Shown: positions 31,944 to 43,800 of the stretch, piece by piece
Layout: every line of letters begins with the position of its first letter
How positions within the stretch are numbered: the stretch's first letter is position 1
Assembly (NCBI RefSeq): GCF_000003815.2
Contig: NC_049983.1
Location: 16,814,907 to 16,878,906, forward strand
DNA from: Branchiostoma floridae
Taxonomy: Eukaryota > Chordata > Leptocardii > Amphioxiformes > Branchiostomatidae
Length of the DNA: 64,000 nucleotides
Direction of reading: 5' to 3'
Program-made: the position numbers and the translations under genes
Notes under the pieces: model-generated
Seen by the model: only the letters and a program-made list of their open reading frames with translations
The model's database searches: none
Told to the model about the DNA's origin: nothing

Positions 31944-32664
31944 GGCTGAAAATTCAAGCAGAAGAAAAAGAAAACACAAATGAGCTGCAGTACTGCAAAA
32001 ACCTTCTAGTGGGCCTAAATTATGTGGCTGCATAATTTTTTTTTTCATTTTAATGTATAACGTTAATATGATAATCTATATGATACTCGTTACAATCAAG
32101 ATCAAAGCTAATCATCTTCAATAGACGTACTAAGTATATGTTTATACGTTATATCGTTTGCTACAAGAATAAAGGGTGTCAATCAAATTTCGACGATATG
32201 CAGATCTTGCAGTGCTAACATTTTCGGTTTCTGTCGATGTCTACCAGATCAACGTAGTTTCAATTTACCTTTTTGGTTCCTGTGTGTTCTCTGTGCTGTC
32301 TCGGTGCAATTTGCTGTACCGTATACTAGTATTTGGAAGCTTATATAATAGTATTGACGAGAGGAAGTCAACTCGCTGCTGTGGTCTTCTCGTCTACTGT
32401 ATGTTGAGACACTGGAATTTCCCGCGAAAATGTGTTTCAGGCGATGCCATTCAAATTAAGGCTGTTCTGGATTTTCTGCAATTTTTGTTGCTTATTCGTA
32501 TAAAAAATAAATTTTAGATACAAAACATAATAAAACTAGCTATCTGTATTAGATTTCTCTGGAAAGTTCTATCAATTGTGTTTATTTAAAGTATTCCTTG
32601 TGTTTATATCTACCCGATTTTGGTTATGGTATCCTCCCGGCAATTAAGGGTGAAAGGTCAAACA

Positions 32665-32673
32665 AAGATGGCG
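32665..32673 (+). promoter_or_regulatory. YY1-type site at the MED20 start region
   Basis: AAGATGGCG 72 bp upstream of the MED20 ATG, the classic YY1/initiator-proximal motif. UBE2T diverges from the other side about 0.8 kb away, so a shared regulatory interval is likely. Confidence 0.45.
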
Positions 32674-32744
32674 TCCGCAGTTTAGAAATCTGAGAATTCC
32701 TCGCATCACTGCTTAAGTTTTACCGTTTTATAAAACTAAACAAC

Positions 32745-35700
32745 ATGGGTGTCACATGGTAAGTGCTTCTTTGTTTTCATTATCGATTTCAGACAACTTT
32801 TTAGCTATTTTGTGGAAGCTCGTACCTTGCAAACGGAAAATAAGCCCTGTTACAGGGTCTGCATGCCTTTTTCCGTTAAGCGTTACGAGCCATTTTAATT
32901 CACCGTTAATCGTTACCGACCCTCTCTAATTTATCGTTAATCGTTATCGGTATATTCTTCGTGAAGCGTTATTGGTCGTTTTAATTCAACGTTAACCGTT
33001 ATTTGTTATCCCGAATTCACCGTTAAGCGTTACCAAGAAATTCTTCGTAACCCGTTATACATACGAAGTCAAATGCCAGATAGAACCCCGCAAAATGCAG
33101 GAAATGGCGTTTCAAAGGGTCCAGATTTCAAAATTTTCTCCGAGCCTCCCGGCCTTCGGCTCTGGACAGGGTAAAATATGTTGCGGAAGCGTCGCCCTCA
33201 AAAACTTTATCACTCATACAGATTTCAGTGTAAACTTAGCTTAGTTTCGGGCAAAAAGTACTCATAGAATGCAGAAAATAAGGTTTCTCCGGACATTCCT
33301 TGCGACGGCTTGCGCCTTTGGCGCTCACGATGACATGGTGAAAATATTTAGGGGCGTGGGTAGGCACAAAAACTTTTTCTCTCTGATAAAATGTCATTTA
33401 ATTTAGCTTCGTCTTACAGCAAAATGTGTCCTTCAAAATGCAGTAAATGGCGTTTCAGACGGTTCAGATTTTATTTTTTTTTCGGACTTATATTGCAACG
33501 TCTCGTGCCTTCTGAGCTCGAAATGGTAAAATATGTCGGGGGTGGAGGCCAAAGCTATAATCATTGTGTAATTTGATGAAAATGTCAAAATCAACCTAGC
33601 TTAGTCAGTCAGCAAAATTTGCCGAAAATGCAGGAAACAGCATTTAAGAGGGTCTTGATTTTAAAATTTTCCCGGGGGAGCATACCCCCGGACCCCCCTG
33701 GGATGCGTCGCGCCTTCGGCGCTCCATGTGCTGAAACAATAGTTCAATCCCCCCATAAGAAATTTGCTGCCGCCGTCTCTGTGGCAGGCCGGGAACTCTG
33801 CCTGCGTCAATTTACAGATGTCATGGACAATGTCCCTGTCATTCCTCCGGGTTCTGGGCACCTTTTGCTTTGTCATTTAGGGTCGGAAATTTTCCCCCAT
33901 TGATATAACTACTCTAGCGTTGTATGAATAGGAATGCACATCAATGCTACTTTCGACGGTGTTATGTTTTGTAACTCCTTCTGAATTTACCGTTAAGCGT
34001 CACCGGGCCTCCTGAATTTACCGTTAAACGTTACCGGGCCTCCTGAATTCACCGTTAAGCGTTACCAAGACCCCCCATGCAGACCCTCCTGTTAATTTCG
34101 AGGCTAGGCTTCAGCTCAGCTGCCTTTGTCCGCTGTTTCCAAATTTTCTCTCTGCTTTTTCGTGTACCTCAGCTCATACAGTCATTTTGTGTCATTCGTG
34201 ATTGTCTTGACTCCTAACTGATAAGGAGAAAACAGCGTAGATCAGTTACGATGTGTGAGTCTGAGTATGAAGTTCTTGAATTCCTTACCAAGATTGAAAA
34301 GAGGATTGTAAGTTCTCTAGCCGCCGCAAATAGCGACTGTTTGGTTAAGCCTTAAGGTTAGTCTTTTGCATGTAGTCTTTTACTGTAAAAGACTGCATGC
34401 AAAAGGCTAGTCCTAACCCGACAGTCTCTATCTGCGGCTATAAGTTCTCGTGCCATAGTAAATGTAAACACCACCCTCCACCTGCACCTTGCAGTGTGAG
34501 CCAGTGGCCGGTGCCTGATGGGAAGAGTGGACAGCAGGCTGTGGAGATGTTACAGCGACGACTGGAGGCCACCGGAGCCACCAAGGCAGGGTCCTTCTGT
34601 GTGGACTGTGAAACTTATATGTCAGGACAGTCCATCAGTAAGTTCTAACTTGCTAGTAGTTACTTACTGTGAAACTTACATGTCAGGACAGTCCATCAGT
34701 AAGTTCTAACTTTACTAGTTAGAGCCATCACCAAGGCAGGGTCGTTCTGTATGGTCTCCATCAGTAAGTTCTAACTTAGTTAGAGTCACAACAAAGGCTG
34801 GGCCCTTCTGTGTGGACTGTGAAACTTACACAGTTACATGTCAGGACATTCCATCAGTAAGTTCTATCTTAGTTAACTGTTACATGTAGATTGCTAATAC
34901 TATAGTAGTTAGTTCACACAGCAGTACTTAGTAATGCAGAGATAAATGCACTATTAGTCCACTACTAGTAGCACTAGTACTGTGTGTCCAAACACTTTTT
35001 AGAAGAGCTGAGTGCTGCCCAGAGAAGCCGTATGTACAATTTTGTAAAGTCAAAATGATTTTGCTGGAATTCAAACCTATGATTTACTGTGTGCAAAGCC
35101 AGGACTAAACCCACTTAGCAGATGCAGAAGATTCAGATGAAGATGTTGCTATAGACAAAGGGGTTGAAATGTTATGACAAAAGTCAAAACTAAACTTAAG
35201 TGGCTGAGATGTATTTGTTTCATGATAACTAAGAAAAGTAAAATTTTAATGCTGCTTGACCCAACTGTGTTTTTTGCCAGCTCCATCTAAAACAGCCCAT
35301 GTGATGCACAGCACAGGACACCCCCTCACCTGTTTTGCCATCATGGACTCAGGCACATGTCTTGTAGCTGACAGTAACTTTGACCAGCTCATGACAAAAC
35401 TCAAGGTGAAGAGTTATCCTACAAGTTGTTTTCCCCATTTTATTTGTATGAATATGAATAGAAATAGAAAAGTTAAAGTAACACTGATTTTTTTCTTTAC
35501 ATGTGTATAACTTGGTCATTTTTCTTCCATTTTATATTTCTAAAATGTTGACCCATATCAACAACTTATTTTTCTTATCAATAAAAAGTAACCTTGACAT
35601 CACAAACATGTCTCTTTTTGTATGACTACTGTACTACAGAATTGTTTTAACCTCGGATTTAAATACTTCTTCCTCCTAATGAAGAATAAAACCACTGCTA

Positions 35701-36542
35701 CATGAAATTAATTAAACAGTAATGTGGTTATGTGGACATGTGAGTCTGTGGTTGGTAATTCATACTGAAGAGGGCTGTAGATTTGCTGAGTTTGCACTGC
35801 TTGTTTTATTTCCTACATACAAGATTTCCTATTTGACCCATGTGATACAATTCACCAACAGATTCCTGAGCTTTGTGGAAATAATCTCTCTGCTATTTTG
35901 TCCTACAAGGGTTTTTACGCTCCAAGGAAAGGAGCTAAGATTGAGGTGAAGGGACCAAGATACGAGTATGTAGACTTCATAGTGAAGATTGGAACTGTGA
36001 CAACTGGACCAACGGCAAGCTCCAGAGGAATACTAGTAGAGGTATGAATGTTGGTCAGATTTTTTTTTAAATTAAGACAAACTAGAGCTAACACGTACAT
36101 GTATAGTGTCTTCTCCTTGTGGGCCCTGATATCGCACCCTTGGGAAAGGCCCTTTACACAATTTTCCTTCCTTACTGGTAAAAATCTAGCTTTGGTCAGG
36201 GACAATTTCATCAAATGGGATGTAAAACTGAAGGACCTAAGCACCACAGTTATCAAAAATAGTAGGGGTCCAAGTTGGTTATCCTAGGTTAAGGTAATGA
36301 AAAGTGATTTCATACTGGTTCTTTCTGCTCCCCTTCCCCAGGTTGAATACACACCATGTGTGGTACCAAATGACTGTTGGAGTCTCCTAACAGAGTTCAT
36401 GGGAACATTCATGGGAGACAACAAGCCAGCTATCCCACAAGTCCTAGCCAGCAAGCAGGATGGGATATACTCCCCAACAGACACCATCCTGCAGTACTTA
36501 GAACACTTCAACAACTACAGAAAAAGCACAGGGAACAAGTAG
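32745..36542 (+). CDS. MED20: Mediator complex subunit 20
   Basis: Five coding exons (32745-32758, 34495-34637, 35281-35405, 35910-36041, 36342-36542) with agreeing phases; 204 residues (human 212). Exon 1 encodes only MGVT and two bases of a Cys codon, completed by exon 2 to [19 protein letters not shown], the family's N-terminus. Further matches are [53 protein letters not shown] and [19 protein letters not shown]20 is a head-module subunit that pairs with MED18 and contacts RNA polymerase II. Intron 1 holds a 1.25-kb repeat element and a palindromic foldback. Intron 2 opens with three copies of the exon-2 end and its donor. AATAAA at 36952-36957 marks the likely 3' end. Confidence 0.95.
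32855..34105. mobile_element. About 1.25-kb terminal-inverted-repeat element with internal tandem units
   Basis: The ends are inverted around GGTCTGCATG (left CCCTGTTACAGGGTCTGCAT; complement of right TTAACAGGAGGGTCTGCATG). Just inside both ends lie arrays of about 30-bp units built on ACCGTTAAGCGTTACC (32870-33060 and 33985-34080). The middle has three to four diverged units of about 165 bp, each with AAAATGCAGNAAATGGCGTT. The right part shares the GGGGGAGCAT(A/G)CCCCCGGA block with 24125-24345. No transposase frame was seen, so it is non-autonomous. It lies within MED20 intron 1. Confidence 0.65.
34318..34440. repeat. Long palindromic foldback just upstream of MED20 exon 2
   Basis: Two arms of about 60 bp are complementary with a few mismatches. 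Key blocks on the left are GCCGCAAATAG, GACTGT, GGTTAGTCTTTTGCATGTAG and TCTTTTAC; the right arm mirrors them in order. The centre is at about 34383. It ends about 55 bp before the exon-2 acceptor. Confidence 0.8.
34668..34862 (+). repeat. Three partial copies of the MED20 exon-2 end with decoy donors
   Basis: After the real donor (GTAAGT at 34638-34643), the exon end and donor recur three times, with GTAAGT at 34699-34704, 34764-34769 and 34857-34862. Copied exon parts include CTTACATGTCAGGACAGTCC and, in the last copy, CCTTCTGTGTGGACTGTGAA. The downstream TTCTAACTTAGTTAGAG is also repeated. All use the same exon border. Confidence 0.85.
36118..36195 (+). mobile_element. SINE fragment (conserved central domain)
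   Basis: GCACCCTTGGGAAAGGCCCT followed by TTTACACAATTTTCCTTCC resembles the central block of the SINE at 41853-42267. Only this part is present. It lies in MED20 intron 4. Confidence 0.45.
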
Positions 36543-36951
36543 AGACAAACAGCTGATGTGATATTTTATTTTTCTATATTTCTTAATGCACTGTTTCTTA
36601 TCACTATCTAAGGCCATGTAGGTTAAAACCTCCTTGTTAACAACAAACTATAATAGCAACAACAGTTCTGAGTGCTACCAGGCTCCAAATTCCGATCTGT
36701 CAATCATATATAATATGAATTTGTAATGTTCAAGTCCACAACTGTTACCATAACATGATTTAACTTCAAACTTCATTCTAATCTTGATTGATTCCTTATC
36801 TAATAGCCTAATATAAGTTATTAGCAGCTCTTCCAACACCAATTTTTTTTGGACAGCTTAAACTATTACAATAGTGTTGTCACTATAACAAGATCTAGAG
36901 GTAAAATATGCCAAATCTATGTCACACTCAGTGATTTCAAACAAATAGTTC

Positions 36952-36957
36952 AATAAA
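36952..36957 (+). terminator. MED20 polyA signal
   Basis: AATAAA 410 bp after the MED20 stop. Confidence 0.55.
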
Positions 36958-36959
36958 AT

Positions 36960-37816
36960 TGTCCTACAAAAGTCATTTTATGTATGGCTTCTTTTTTCAG
37001 TCTCTATATTATTGATATCAGTTTGTCTATCTTGAGAACAAAGTATTTAAACACAGTGTAATGGTTATTCATCACAAGCAACTAGACATTTGCAAATTTC
37101 AATTTGCAAACTTCCAACAGATGCTTTAGTAACTGTTACCTTGCATATCTTATTATCTTAATGTCAAGCCTTTATCAACATCAAGTACTGAACATTTTGA
37201 AATTCTAAAAAGACTGCCCAGTCAAGTTTTACATCGGCCTTTTCTTTTAAGTACAGACAAACATAATACTAAGCAGGAAGCTCTGGATCTATCTATATGT
37301 GCCACCACAACATAGCTTAGCTTTGGCACCAACCATCTTCTAAACATTTCTGCATCTTCTAAAAAAAAGCCTTGTAGAGTTCAAAAAGAAAGTGGTCATC
37401 TTTTTTCACAATGTTTGTTCTAATGACAAGATTGCAACTAACAGCAGCAAGAGTTACATAAAGGTTTGGGAATATCTTAGTTTCAATGTTACATGTACAT
37501 ATATATGTACAAGATTGTACACTCCACTTTAGAACTGTTTGTGGTTCTAACATACAGTAATGGGGACCCTAGCTTGTCTTCTAAGATCAGTTTTACACTG
37601 TAGCATTGCTTTCCTTCTAAAATGATATATTGTAGTTTTAGTACAAAGCTAAACTAGCAAAATTTCTTCTGAAGTGATTTGTCATCAGTATTGATCCTGA
37701 AGGGACAGTGGTCGTTGGAAATTTGATCCAAGTGTTTTTTGTGTTGGAAGAAAGTTAAGCTTTGTACTATGATTACTACCAACACAGATGAGCTTCCATA
37801 ATGATGTAGTTTGTTG
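36960..37816. other. Tail-to-tail spacer between MED20 and UROC1
   Basis: AT-rich with no open frame of interest. It should hold the UROC1 3' UTR on the minus strand. I see no unambiguous antisense AATAAA close to the stop. Confidence 0.5.
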
Positions 37817-40800
37817 TTAGTTGCGGAATGCCCTCTCCAGTAGAGTCTCGTCCTCCACCGCGTGAGGCATGGTGACCTTCAGCTTGCTGTTCTGGTCCAT
37901 GGCACGGCAGATCGCCTCCTTCGCATTCTGGTTGCCACACCAGCTCCGCCTAGCAACCTGGGAGCAAGAGAAGGATTTTGAAATGAATATTAAGAGATGC
38001 CTACACAACCGTTACTTTGTTTTGATGACTGTCACCTTCTTCAAGGCAATGGACATTCTGACTGGTTCACACATTGCACTGCAGCACTAGGTGTCACTGC
38101 ATACAGTTACAGAATGCAGTCACGATTGTAAAGTATTAACATGTGTACAGTGCTTTATCATTTATGCAAATGTTTACAATGCGGTCCCAAACGTAAAGGA
38201 ATATAATACAACAGTTGTCAATTAACAGTAATAGAGGTGAAACAGTTAACACCACTATACTTCTCAACGGTTGGGAAATACTGAAAATATGAACTGTTTT
38301 CCTTTGTTCCCTGGCACAGATATAGACATGTCTTATATCAATTACCCCATTGGAGACGTCCCATTGAAGCATCATCTTGGCCCTCTCACCAGCATCCTGT
38401 TAGAGTGGGAGGGTGAAAAAGCTCATTATTTACTATTTGTAACTGGAAATTACTGGAAAATGATTACCAACAAATCAATTTCCAGCAAGTACGACAAAAA
38501 TGGTTAAGGTATGTCAACCTCTGCACAACAAACGTTCCCTTTAAATCAAAATGTATTTCCAAAGACTTGACTTCATAAACATTGAAAGGTACAGCTACCC
38601 TTTCCTTTATATACAATGTAGGATAACAAGGCTTTAATCTTATAGCTAACATATTTTGACTATGTAAAGAGAAGACAGTCCTACCTCTGAACCATCCAGC
38701 ACAAGACCAAACCCACCATTCATAACTTCACCCCTGTGGGAATGAAAAAGGATGTTATTTTCCAATAAATGTGCCTGTATAGCATAGTTTTTGGTTCCAA
38801 ATGGCCCAAAGTAGAAGACTTTGATATAAAGGTAGTAGTACATCGAAGAGTGGATGGGCAAGCCACTGGCTGAGTGCGCCCACAGAGCCAGATACAGAAG
38901 GGAGTGGAGGAGGCTGATACTGGACGCTACCATAGTCCCGACCCTCAGACATGAGGATGGGACTACATGTAGGTAAAGGTAAAAGTACATGCCTAACAAT
39001 CACAGAAGTTAGAAGACCAGGCAAAAGGAAGTTGCACCTACCAGCCACACCCCCCACCGTTGTGTAGGGCCACCCATGTGGCACCTCGGAACGAGTCACC
39101 GACAAAGTTCTGCACAGCCATGTCTGAAATAGTGATTATCATTTCATCAATCCAATAATGTAATGTATCATACATTTAGATACAGATAAACAACCATGCT
39201 ATTCTAACATATACATCAGGACAAACACAATTGAACATGAAATTTAGGTATTGTTACTTCCATAAGAAATGGAGGTTTAGTTTTTGGTCTGTCTGTTTTT
39301 CTTTGTTTCCGGATAATTGTCGTCAGCATAACTTAACAACCACCAGACGGATTGTGATGATAACTGTTATGAGGGTAGGTCTTGTATCGTTCTATAGTAA
39401 TGCAACTCACCAGCACAAAATGCTGACCCATCGTAGATGTTGGAGGTCTCTCTGAAAGGACTATAAGAAAAAAAAATTGATTATATTGGGTGGGCCGACA
39501 TAATCTCTTGCAGCCATGGACTGAATTACGAGGAGCTTATAATAGGGGGGCTAAATTGTAAGGGTCTGGAGCAGCTATTATTCCATGCTGTCTGTATTGT
39601 AATTTAATACTAGTTTTAGTACATGTACTAGTATGCGAATGATGAAATGATTTCGAATGTATTGTGGTCACCACAGAATATCAGTTTTTCAAGAATTTAC
39701 ATCACAGTCAAAAAGAAACATTTGGGCAATATTATCAACCACCCAAAAAAACCCCTTTCTCAAACCAGTACTGTCACAAAACAACAACAACATTTCCCGA
39801 CCTGTCTGTCCCGCTGACATCGTGGTGGTCCCTGCTGATGACTACCGGCCCCTGTAGCTTCCCATCAGCCACTGCCTGGTTAAACGTGGTGGCGATGGCG
39901 ATCCGACCCACACGGTCTGCGTACAAGATACGGGCCTGGGAGCCAACAACCTGGGAAAAAAGATGTAATGTAGTTATACATGTTAACAACTTGGCCAAGA
40001 CATTTATTCTACAGGGCACTGTGGAAGGAGGGCAAGACAACATCACGGAATGAACATCCCTCAATCTGCAGGAAAGGAAAGGTAGGCAGGTTAACAACTA
40101 ATTCACTGTAAGTCAAAGATGTACATGCAAGAGTCTAAAGTAGCTGTCAATCAGTGTCAGTACATAGGACAGTAATTGCCCCTTGTGAAATCATGAACCT
40201 TTGGGGGTTTTGAAGTCTCTAAGCAGATGGGTTGGAAAGATGAGTCTGATTGACTTGCTTCTCTGAAAGCCCCTCAAACATTGGGAAAATCAGAAAATGC
40301 TTGATCCCAACACCTACACTTGAGATCAGAGTTTTTGATCCACTCAAAACAAATGAAAAGAAGAGGAGACCCTGGCACAAGTACACAACTAACTGCAACA
40401 GTTTGTGCAACTGCAATTGTTTGTAGATAAAGCATTATGTCTTCACATCAAGCAAAACTTGCAGGACTGCCATACTAACCATTTTGTGGATGCCTGCCTC
40501 CTTGATCCACCTGATGTTATCCTGGAACTGCTGCTTGGCACTCTCAGGAACTGCATAAAACAATACAGGATCCAACATGTATATAATTTCATGGTACATT
40601 TGAGTGCAACACAGCATCTTTCTTCTGGTGTTAAGCTGACAAAGTGACAAATGAATTTGATAAACGAACTCAAAGGATAAGAATATTTTGGTCATCTGTC
40701 TGTTTCATTCAGCATTTTTCTCATCATTATTATCAGGCTGGTCTCTCTTCGCTGCAGGGGCTGAATTGTGAGGGGCTTACAATACGTCAATATGTCAAGT

Positions 40801-43800
40801 AGTGTCCAGGAATTTCTTTTGCCATCTTTTCTCTTACATTTTTTACCCGTCTTGACAACATTTTATTATCACAATAATCACATCAAACACTCTAGAAAAT
40901 CATTTTCACACTACTCGTTCCACCAAAACCATTTAAACAGAAGAGGACCACAGTTGTACCTCCTTTGTTAATGATGTCCTCAAGTACTGAAGTTGCGATC
41001 TCGTCAGTGGTAGCCAGGTCGTTAGGGTTCCCAGATGTGCACACCCAACGGAACGGACCGAAACCCAGGGAGAAAATGTCACTGGGAGAAGAATGCACTG
41101 ATTAGTAGGACAAAACATTTCCCTCTATTAATAATTGTGCAAAATTATTGACAACATATTTCTTAAAATGACTGGATAAGTATCCAAAAATTCTACAAAT
41201 CTAGCAGGTGCCCTTTAAGACAAGTGAGGGTCCAGGCCCCAAAAAAGACACTTGGGTCATACTTTGAGACTGCATGATGACAGAACTTCATACATGTATT
41301 TTAAACTGTTACCAGGACTGTTACTTATGGAGGAAATACGTTTCCTTACCCCATGATATCCTGTACATAGGAAGGGTAGCGGAACCTGGTACCCAAGGTG
41401 TCACCTTCTTTACTGACATCAGCACCTGAAAAAACAAGGACCAGAAAATAGATACATTCTGAAACGATAACCAGATAGTGTGGGAGTATTGGGTACAGTA
41501 ATATTATCTGTAAATACAATGCGAAAAATATGACACGCAATGGCAATATTTCAGCTTTAAACTCTTTAAACCCTTAATCACAATTAATGCAATTAGAAAA
41601 TGCTGAATAATCAAACAAGGACTTCAAAGTCATACAAATGTACCTACCAGCCCGTTTACACTCCAGCAAAAAGGCATTTCCATAGTCCCAGAAAAACATT
41701 CCTCTGTCAGAGAGCTTGTTGATGGCAGTGATCTGACGACGTAAGCTGGGATACAAAACAAATAAATCAAACATCTTAGGATACAAACTGTACTATAAGA
41801 TGGGTGAAGCTTATAAGTATCTTTCTGAGCAAGAGTATGCCAAAACAACTCTTTCATTTCATTTCATTTCATTCATTTCATTTATTTGCCAATGATACAA
41901 CTCATTACACGGATCTGCCTAGGCAGCTTTGGGCTGGTAGCGGCAGATCCACAGAGGTTTGTTGTTTGGAGTTTCCGTCTCCTAGGAGGACTTCCGACCA
42001 AGGATGCAAGGGGTTCCTCCTACCCCTGACTCATGTGTCATGGCGGGTGCGTCATGCCCGAACATGCCCCTATGGCCTTTCACCACCACAAAGGCCTGTC
42101 ACTGCCACTAGCCGCAGCTATGTACTCATTTACACCTGAGTTAGGTGAGGAAAGTCGTGTAAAGTGCCTTTCCCAAGGGCACAAGATCGGTGACACGGCA
42201 AGCGGATTTGAACCCGGGACCTCTCGGGCCTGAGACCAACGCGCTCCCGATCGTGCCACGCGGTCCCTTTCTGATATGTGAACATTAATAGCAAATAAAA
42301 ATGATAATCAACTTCATTAATTTCTAATCCTAGGAAAAACAGATTCAGAAATATAAAAAATTATGCTAATGTTAAAAAACAGCATAAAGCACAACAAACC
42401 TCTCTTGCACCAAGTTCTTGAACCTCAGGGGGTCACTGTGCATTACTTCATTGGCCTCAGCAAACGTCAACTGGAATAACCAGTAACCGGTACAAAATGT
42501 AGCACATACTACCGAAATTCCACTAACATACAACTAACTTATTTGCAAGGAAATTCAACAAATGTAAATTTTCACATCACAACGTACATCACACTGTAAA
42601 TCGTTGGAAATTAAAAACAGATATCATACTTTTTGAGCCCTTGATAATGAAACTCAATTGCAAAAAAATTACCTTAACGTTGAATTTCTGTTTTCATTAT
42701 CGAATATTGTACATGTACATCGTGCATCTATTGAAATAACTTCTTCCAAGAATGGTCTTCCAGCATGTGTCCTTTGAAATCTTAACTGGCTATGTTATTT
42801 TCAGAGTGATAAATTGTATATCTGTGACACTGACCTATGATGTATTGATGTATGTATACATGTTGTATGACTGACCTGTACTGGGTAGTACCCCCCACCG
42901 TATGGGTTGTGGCAGGATGTCTGATCCGACCCCAGATCTGCCAACAGTTCACCAGTACTGTCATACTCCTGCACAAATCTCTCCCTGTGATACACACACA
43001 ACATGGCAAATAAACTTTTTCACATCTCCATAAAGATCTGTAAGAGCTTCGCAGGCACACTGCAGCAGCTGGTTACTAGTACTGTAAATCTCTCCAAGTT
43101 GCAAAATCATTACTCCGCAAATATATGTTTCTGTTGTATCACTTAAGCAACACTAACTGAAACACAGATTTGTTTCAACCACAAACTTCAATAACACCGC
43201 AAATACCTCAGTTCAACTACAAAGACTGTGTTATAAGTCTTATAACAAAAGGCGCTTTTTTTTCTCGGTTATGTAGAACAATCAAAACACTAACTGAATA
43301 GAGAAATTTCCCTGTGAAAATGAATTTACAATGTATCACACCAAATCAAGACCTCAACCATTCATATCTAAACCATTACAAACTCAATTTCAAATGCAAT
43401 CTAAAGCTATTCAATGAAGGGGCTCCTATACCTACATTTGTACATAAAATGGCCTATAAACAATGAAATTTGCCTCAATCCTCAGAACTGGCCATGACAG
43501 CAATATAAACAAATCTACTGGAAGCATCAGACCACCTACCAGAGATCCACTGCATTACCAAGGTAGCCAATGCTGGTTGTCTTCTTCTCTCTCTTGTACC
43601 TCCTGGAGAAAGTAGAAATATCAAGTTTGGTAAACTCTAGATGCATCATTTGTGCCAATTACCTGTCTTGTAGTTCTATATCAACTTCAGTCTAAAAGGT
43701 GAAAAATCCATACACTGAAAACTAGTAAACTTGTGTCAAAGGCCAACTCCTACCCTCAAGAATGAAATTATAATACAGATAAGTCTATTCTATGTCACAA

